NCBI GenBank assembly: GCA_046727175.1
Contig: JBKPCD010000033.1
Span: forward strand, 1-16,457
DNA: 16,457 bases
Source: JBKPCD01 sp046727175
GTDB lineage: Bacteria; Acidobacteriota; Vicinamibacteria; Vicinamibacterales; 2-12-FULL-66-21
Direction: 5' to 3'
Of this stretch, positions 13,846 through 16,457 are shown one piece after another; within the stretch, counting starts at the first letter, position 1, and the number at the start of each line of letters is the position of its first letter. The position numbers and the translations under genes were made by a program. The notes below the pieces were generated by a model. That model saw only the letters and a program-made list of their open reading frames with translations, ran no database searches and was not told the DNA's origin.

Positions 13846-14847
13846 CTACGGCGCAATCGTGTGCGCGACCGCGTAGTAGGTAATCGCAGCGATAAAGGCG
13901 GACATCGGAATCGTGAGGATCCAGGCCCACACGATCCGACCGGCAATTCCCCAGCGCACAGCGGAAAGACGCCTGATGGATCCCACGCCGACGATCGCGC
14001 CGGTGATGGTGTGCGTCGTGCTGACCGGCACGCCGAGATGCGTGGCGGTGAAGAGCGAAATGGCGCCGGCGGTCTCCGCGGCGAACCCGCCGACCGGCAC
14101 CAGCTTCGTGATTTTGGACCCCATCGTGTGAATGATTCGCCAGCCGCCCGAGAGCGTGCCGAGGGCGATCGCCGCGTGCGCGGACAGGATCACCCAGAGA
14201 TCGATCCGGAACGTGCTGATGTAGCCGGCAGCGAAGAGCACGCCCGCGATGATCCCCATCGTCTTCTGCGCATCGTTGCCGCCGTGGCCGAGACTGTAGG
14301 CCGCAGCTGACAGCAGCTGCAGCCGGCGGAACCACCTATCGACCTTTCCCGGCGGGGTCCCGGAAAACACCCACAGGATGACGACCATCAGTACGAATCC
14401 GAGCGCCAGGCCGATAAGCGGTGCGAGGACGATGAAAATCAGTGTCTTCGTCCAGCCGGAGACAATAATGGCGCCCCACCCGGCCTTCGTGACTGCCGCC
14501 CCCGCGTACCCACCGATGAGGGCGTGTGACGAACTCGTAGGCAGCCCGTAATACCAGGTGATCAGATCCCAGGTGATCGCGCCGACGAGACCCGAAAAAA
14601 TCACCGCGAACGTGACGACGCGGATGTCGACGAGACCAGCGCCAACCGTCTGCGCGACCGCGGTACCAAAGGTAAAGGCGGCAACGAAATTGAAGAAGGC
14701 AGCCCACACGACGGCCTTCCCTGGCGTGAGGACGCGCGTGGAGACGACCGTCGCAATCGAGTTCGCGGCGTCGTGAAATCCGTTGATGTAGTCGAAAACC
14801 AGCGCGACCAGAATCAGCGCTATGACGGCGAGGAGATTGGCGTCCAT
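13846..14847 (-). CDS. pit: PiT-family inorganic phosphate permease
   Basis: A 333-residue membrane protein of about ten segments, matching low-affinity, proton-coupled phosphate permeases. The two family half-repeats are visible. The N-half has GFHDAANSIATVVSTRVLTP (residues 23-42) and TSSSHALIGG. The C-half has GHGGNDAQKTMGI (residues 187-199) and VSTTHTITGAIVG. It starts at the ATG at 14847, seven bases after the stop of the DUF47 gene, so the two form an operon, the usual arrangement for this pair. It converges with phoBR, and the block suggests coordinated phosphate sensing and uptake. Confidence 0.92.
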   Translation of the reverse strand: MDANLLAVIALILVALVFDYINGFHDAANSIATVVSTRVLTPGKAVVWAAFFNFVAAFTFGTAVAQTVGAGLVDIRVVTFAVIFSGLVGAITWDLITWYYGLPTSSSHALIGGYAGAAVTKAGWGAIIVSGWTKTLIFIVLAPLIGLALGFVLMVVILWVFSGTPPGKVDRWFRRLQLLSAAAYSLGHGGNDAQKTMGIIAGVLFAAGYISTFRIDLWVILSAHAAIALGTLSGGWRIIHTMGSKITKLVPVGGFAAETAGAISLFTATHLGVPVSTTHTITGAIVGVGSIRRLSAVRWGIAGRIVWAWILTIPMSAFIAAITYYAVAHTIAP

Positions 14848-14854
14848 CCGCGCT

Positions 14855-15472
14855 TTATGCGTGCTTCACGACGACACCCTCGAGCACGTCCGCAACGTCC
14901 TCGCACCGATCCGTCGCGTCCTCGAGGAAATCCAGGATCTCCTTCCACTTCATGATCTCGACCGGATCGCGCTCCTCTTCGAACAACCGTCGCACCGCCC
15001 GCTGATGTGCGCGGTCGGCCTCGTTCTCGAGCCGGTTGATTTCGACAGCGGGTTCGGCGACGCCGTCGCGGCGCTCGAGCGCCTTGAGCGCGCGCACGAC
15101 CCCGTCGGTGGAGAGTTTGATGATCTTCGCCAGCTCCCGAGCATCGGGACGGACGCGTTCGATCTGATAGAGGTGGACGAACGCCGCCGCCGCGTCGATT
15201 GCATCGATGACGTCGTCGAGCCTCTGCGCGAGGGTGTGGATGTCTTCGCGATCGAGCGGCGTGACGAACGTGCGGTTCAGACGCTGGATGATCTCGTGCG
15301 TCAGCTCATCACAGATGTGCTCGATTTCCTTGATCTCCTCCGCTTTGTCCCAGATGGGCCGCTCGGGGGCGAGCATCTCTTCGAGCAGGGTCGCCCCGCG
15401 CCGGATCTGCTCGCCGAGCGCGACAAAGTCGTCGTAGAACCGATGCTCTCGTGGGATCAGCCTCAACGCCAC
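14855..15472 (-). CDS. DUF47/PhoU-like phosphate transport accessory protein
   Basis: A 205-residue all-helical cytoplasmic protein of the DUF47 family (PhoU-like), generally found with PiT permeases and thought to regulate them. Characteristic segments are HICDELTHEIIQRLNRTFVT with PLDREDIHTLAQRLDDVIDA, and EIMKWKEILDFLEDATDRCE, with the acidic, metal-binding-type residues of PhoU-like bundles. The GTG at 15472 is preceded by GGAGGA at a four-base gap. The pit gene follows after seven bases. Confidence 0.9.
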   Translation of the reverse strand: MALRLIPREHRFYDDFVALGEQIRRGATLLEEMLAPERPIWDKAEEIKEIEHICDELTHEIIQRLNRTFVTPLDREDIHTLAQRLDDVIDAIDAAAAFVHLYQIERVRPDARELAKIIKLSTDGVVRALKALERRDGVAEPAVEINRLENEADRAHQRAVRRLFEEERDPVEIMKWKEILDFLEDATDRCEDVADVLEGVVVKHA

Positions 15473-15926
15473 TCAATCCTCCGGGCCGAAATCTTAGCAG
15501 ATCGGACTTACCGTTTCGTCGTGAATCTAACGAGAACATCACGACAGTACTGCTCATCGAATTCTGGGAACCTGAGTGGCGCTACACGGTTCTGAAAGAA
15601 CGCGACGATCTCATCGTCACGGTTCAACGTCGATACGGAACAATCGATCCGCCGACCGGGCCGGAATACAGATGACGGACGAGCAACCTTGAACCGCGCG
15701 TCTCGAGCACGTATGCGATCTCGGACAGCTATGCTGCGCGACGGATTCGGGATTTTCGTCGGTCCGGGTACCTACCTCCCGGCCCTAAGGCGCCGCCGGA
15801 CACTTGTCATGATCTATTCCGAACGCTCGTATGACTCGCACGGAGTCCTGTTGGATGGCTCTCGATGGAACAGCCCCCTCCTGCGAGGGCGCTGGTTCCG
15901 CTCGTTTGTGGAATGTCGTGGGCCAG
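15473..15926. other. Gap of 454 bases without a clear gene
   Basis: No gene can be supported here. A plus-strand open stretch (about 15540-15675, ending TGA) encodes a protein-like run with EPEWRYTVLKERDDLIVTVQ, but no start codon with a ribosome site lies in that frame outside the antisense of the DUF47 gene. It may be a remnant. A second stretch (15689-15937) is arginine-rich and looks non-coding. The right part holds the hairpin at 15867-15899. Confidence 0.5.
15867..15899 (-). terminator. Hairpin downstream of the second Oar-like receptor
   Basis: GGAACAGCCCCCTC (15867-15880), loop CTGC, then GAGGGCGCTGGTTCC (15885-15899). The arms pair along about 14 positions with one bulge and one mismatch. 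It lies 28 bases past the receptor stop on its strand. There is no U-tract. Confidence 0.5.
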
Positions 15927-16457
15927 CTAGAAGTTGAGGCGAAACGCGAACTGGACCTGTCGACTTGTCCCCAATCCGACCGTTCGCCCAACCGTGCTCT
16001 GGAGTTGTCCGAACGTGGCTGCCGCGGCCGCGGTGTACGGCTGCCCTGGCTGGACCTCGTTCTGTTCCGACAGGCTGTTGGTTGGCAACGCGTTCGGCAA
16101 TGTTGCCGCCGGATTCGCAAAATTGTCGAAGTTGAACAGGTTGAACACTTCAACTCGGACTTCAAAGTTTCGCTCGCCGGCAATTGGCACTTGCTTCGAG
16201 AGCATCAGGTCGACCTGCTTGAAATTCGGGCCGTGCAGCGACCCTCGCTGAAGGTTGCCGTAGGTTCCGGGTGCCGGGGTGGCGAAAGCCGCCGGATTGA
16301 GGAAGAGAAGGCCCTCGGACTCGATGAACGGATCCACGCCTGGCACGAGATCCGGCCGGCGCACGTTGCGGGAACTACCGCCGTTTGGTGTGTTGATGAT
16401 AGCGGTTCGACCCACCGCCTGGTTGTTGAACACGTTGCCAGCGGCATCGACGTACAC
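15927..16457 (-). CDS. C-terminal part of a second Oar-like TonB-dependent receptor
   Basis: The last 176 residues of a beta-barrel receptor whose start lies beyond the right edge. Typical Oar-type C-terminal segments are GTYGNLQRGSLHGPNFKQVD, LMLSKQVPI, ERNFEVRVEVFNLFNFDNFA and the end RQVQFAFRLNF with terminal phenylalanine. It differs in sequence from the receptor at 6306-9389, so the two are paralogues, not a recent duplication. The valine codon at the edge is not a start. Confidence 0.85.
   Translation of the reverse strand: MYVDAAGNVFNNQAVGRTAIINTPNGGSSRNVRRPDLVPGVDPFIESEGLLFLNPAAFATPAPGTYGNLQRGSLHGPNFKQVDLMLSKQVPIAGERNFEVRVEVFNLFNFDNFANPAATLPNALPTNSLSEQNEVQPGQPYTAAAAATFGQLQSTVGRTVGLGTSRQVQFAFRLNF

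Noticed and set aside
15689..15937. An 82-codon plus-strand frame before the second receptor
   Set aside because: It is arginine-rich with no domain, and it contains the strong hairpin at 15867-15899 that suits a terminator of the opposite gene.

Overview
The window is GC-rich chromosomal DNA, probably from an Acidobacteriota bacterium of the Vicinamibacteria type. That assignment is an inference: it rests on an Oar-like receptor with a carboxypeptidase-regulatory domain, an imuA-imuB-dnaE2 mutagenesis cassette, and many short repeat arrays between and inside genes. There are no rRNA or tRNA genes, transposases or CRISPR arrays.

Layout. Positions 1-3107 (minus strand) hold imuA, imuB and the first 158 codons of dnaE2, a damage-inducible error-prone translesion synthesis cassette; a plausible promoter lies at 3233-3262. 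Positions 3355-4665 (plus) hold an EntS-like major facilitator exporter. It converges, across two strong hairpins, on a nickel/cobalt-type permease (4728-5417, minus). A secreted stand-alone DsbD alpha-type domain protein (5500-6045, minus) lies upstream of the permease. A full-length Oar-like TonB-dependent receptor (6306-9389, minus) has a textbook promoter and Shine-Dalgarno. A glycine-zipper envelope protein (9674-10282, minus) diverges from a DUF3891 protein (10487-11197, plus). A phosphate block follows: a PhoB-type regulator and PhoR-type kinase with a 4-base overlap (plus), convergent with a DUF47/PhoU-like protein and a PiT phosphate permease (minus). The right edge holds the C-terminus of a second Oar-like receptor.

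The most unusual content is a set of repeat arrays with different sequences but a common build: units of about 7 bases, tandem, and mostly in two inverted arms. The GATTGNN family fills both intergenic gaps of the mutagenesis operon, supplies the stop codons of imuA and imuB, and runs up to or near three start codons (imuB, the permease and dnaE2). A CGGGGCT/CGGGATT hairpin is inserted in frame in dnaE2. imuB carries two in-frame copies, in opposite orientations, of a 71-76 base GC-rich element, one of them flanked by GCAC-type repeats. Further arrays lie in the imuA leader, upstream of the Oar gene, before phoB, and between phoR and pit. A unit length of 7 is not a multiple of 3, so an array without stop trinucleotides is open in all frames. 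That may explain why some families tolerate life inside genes while the stop-bearing family sits between them.
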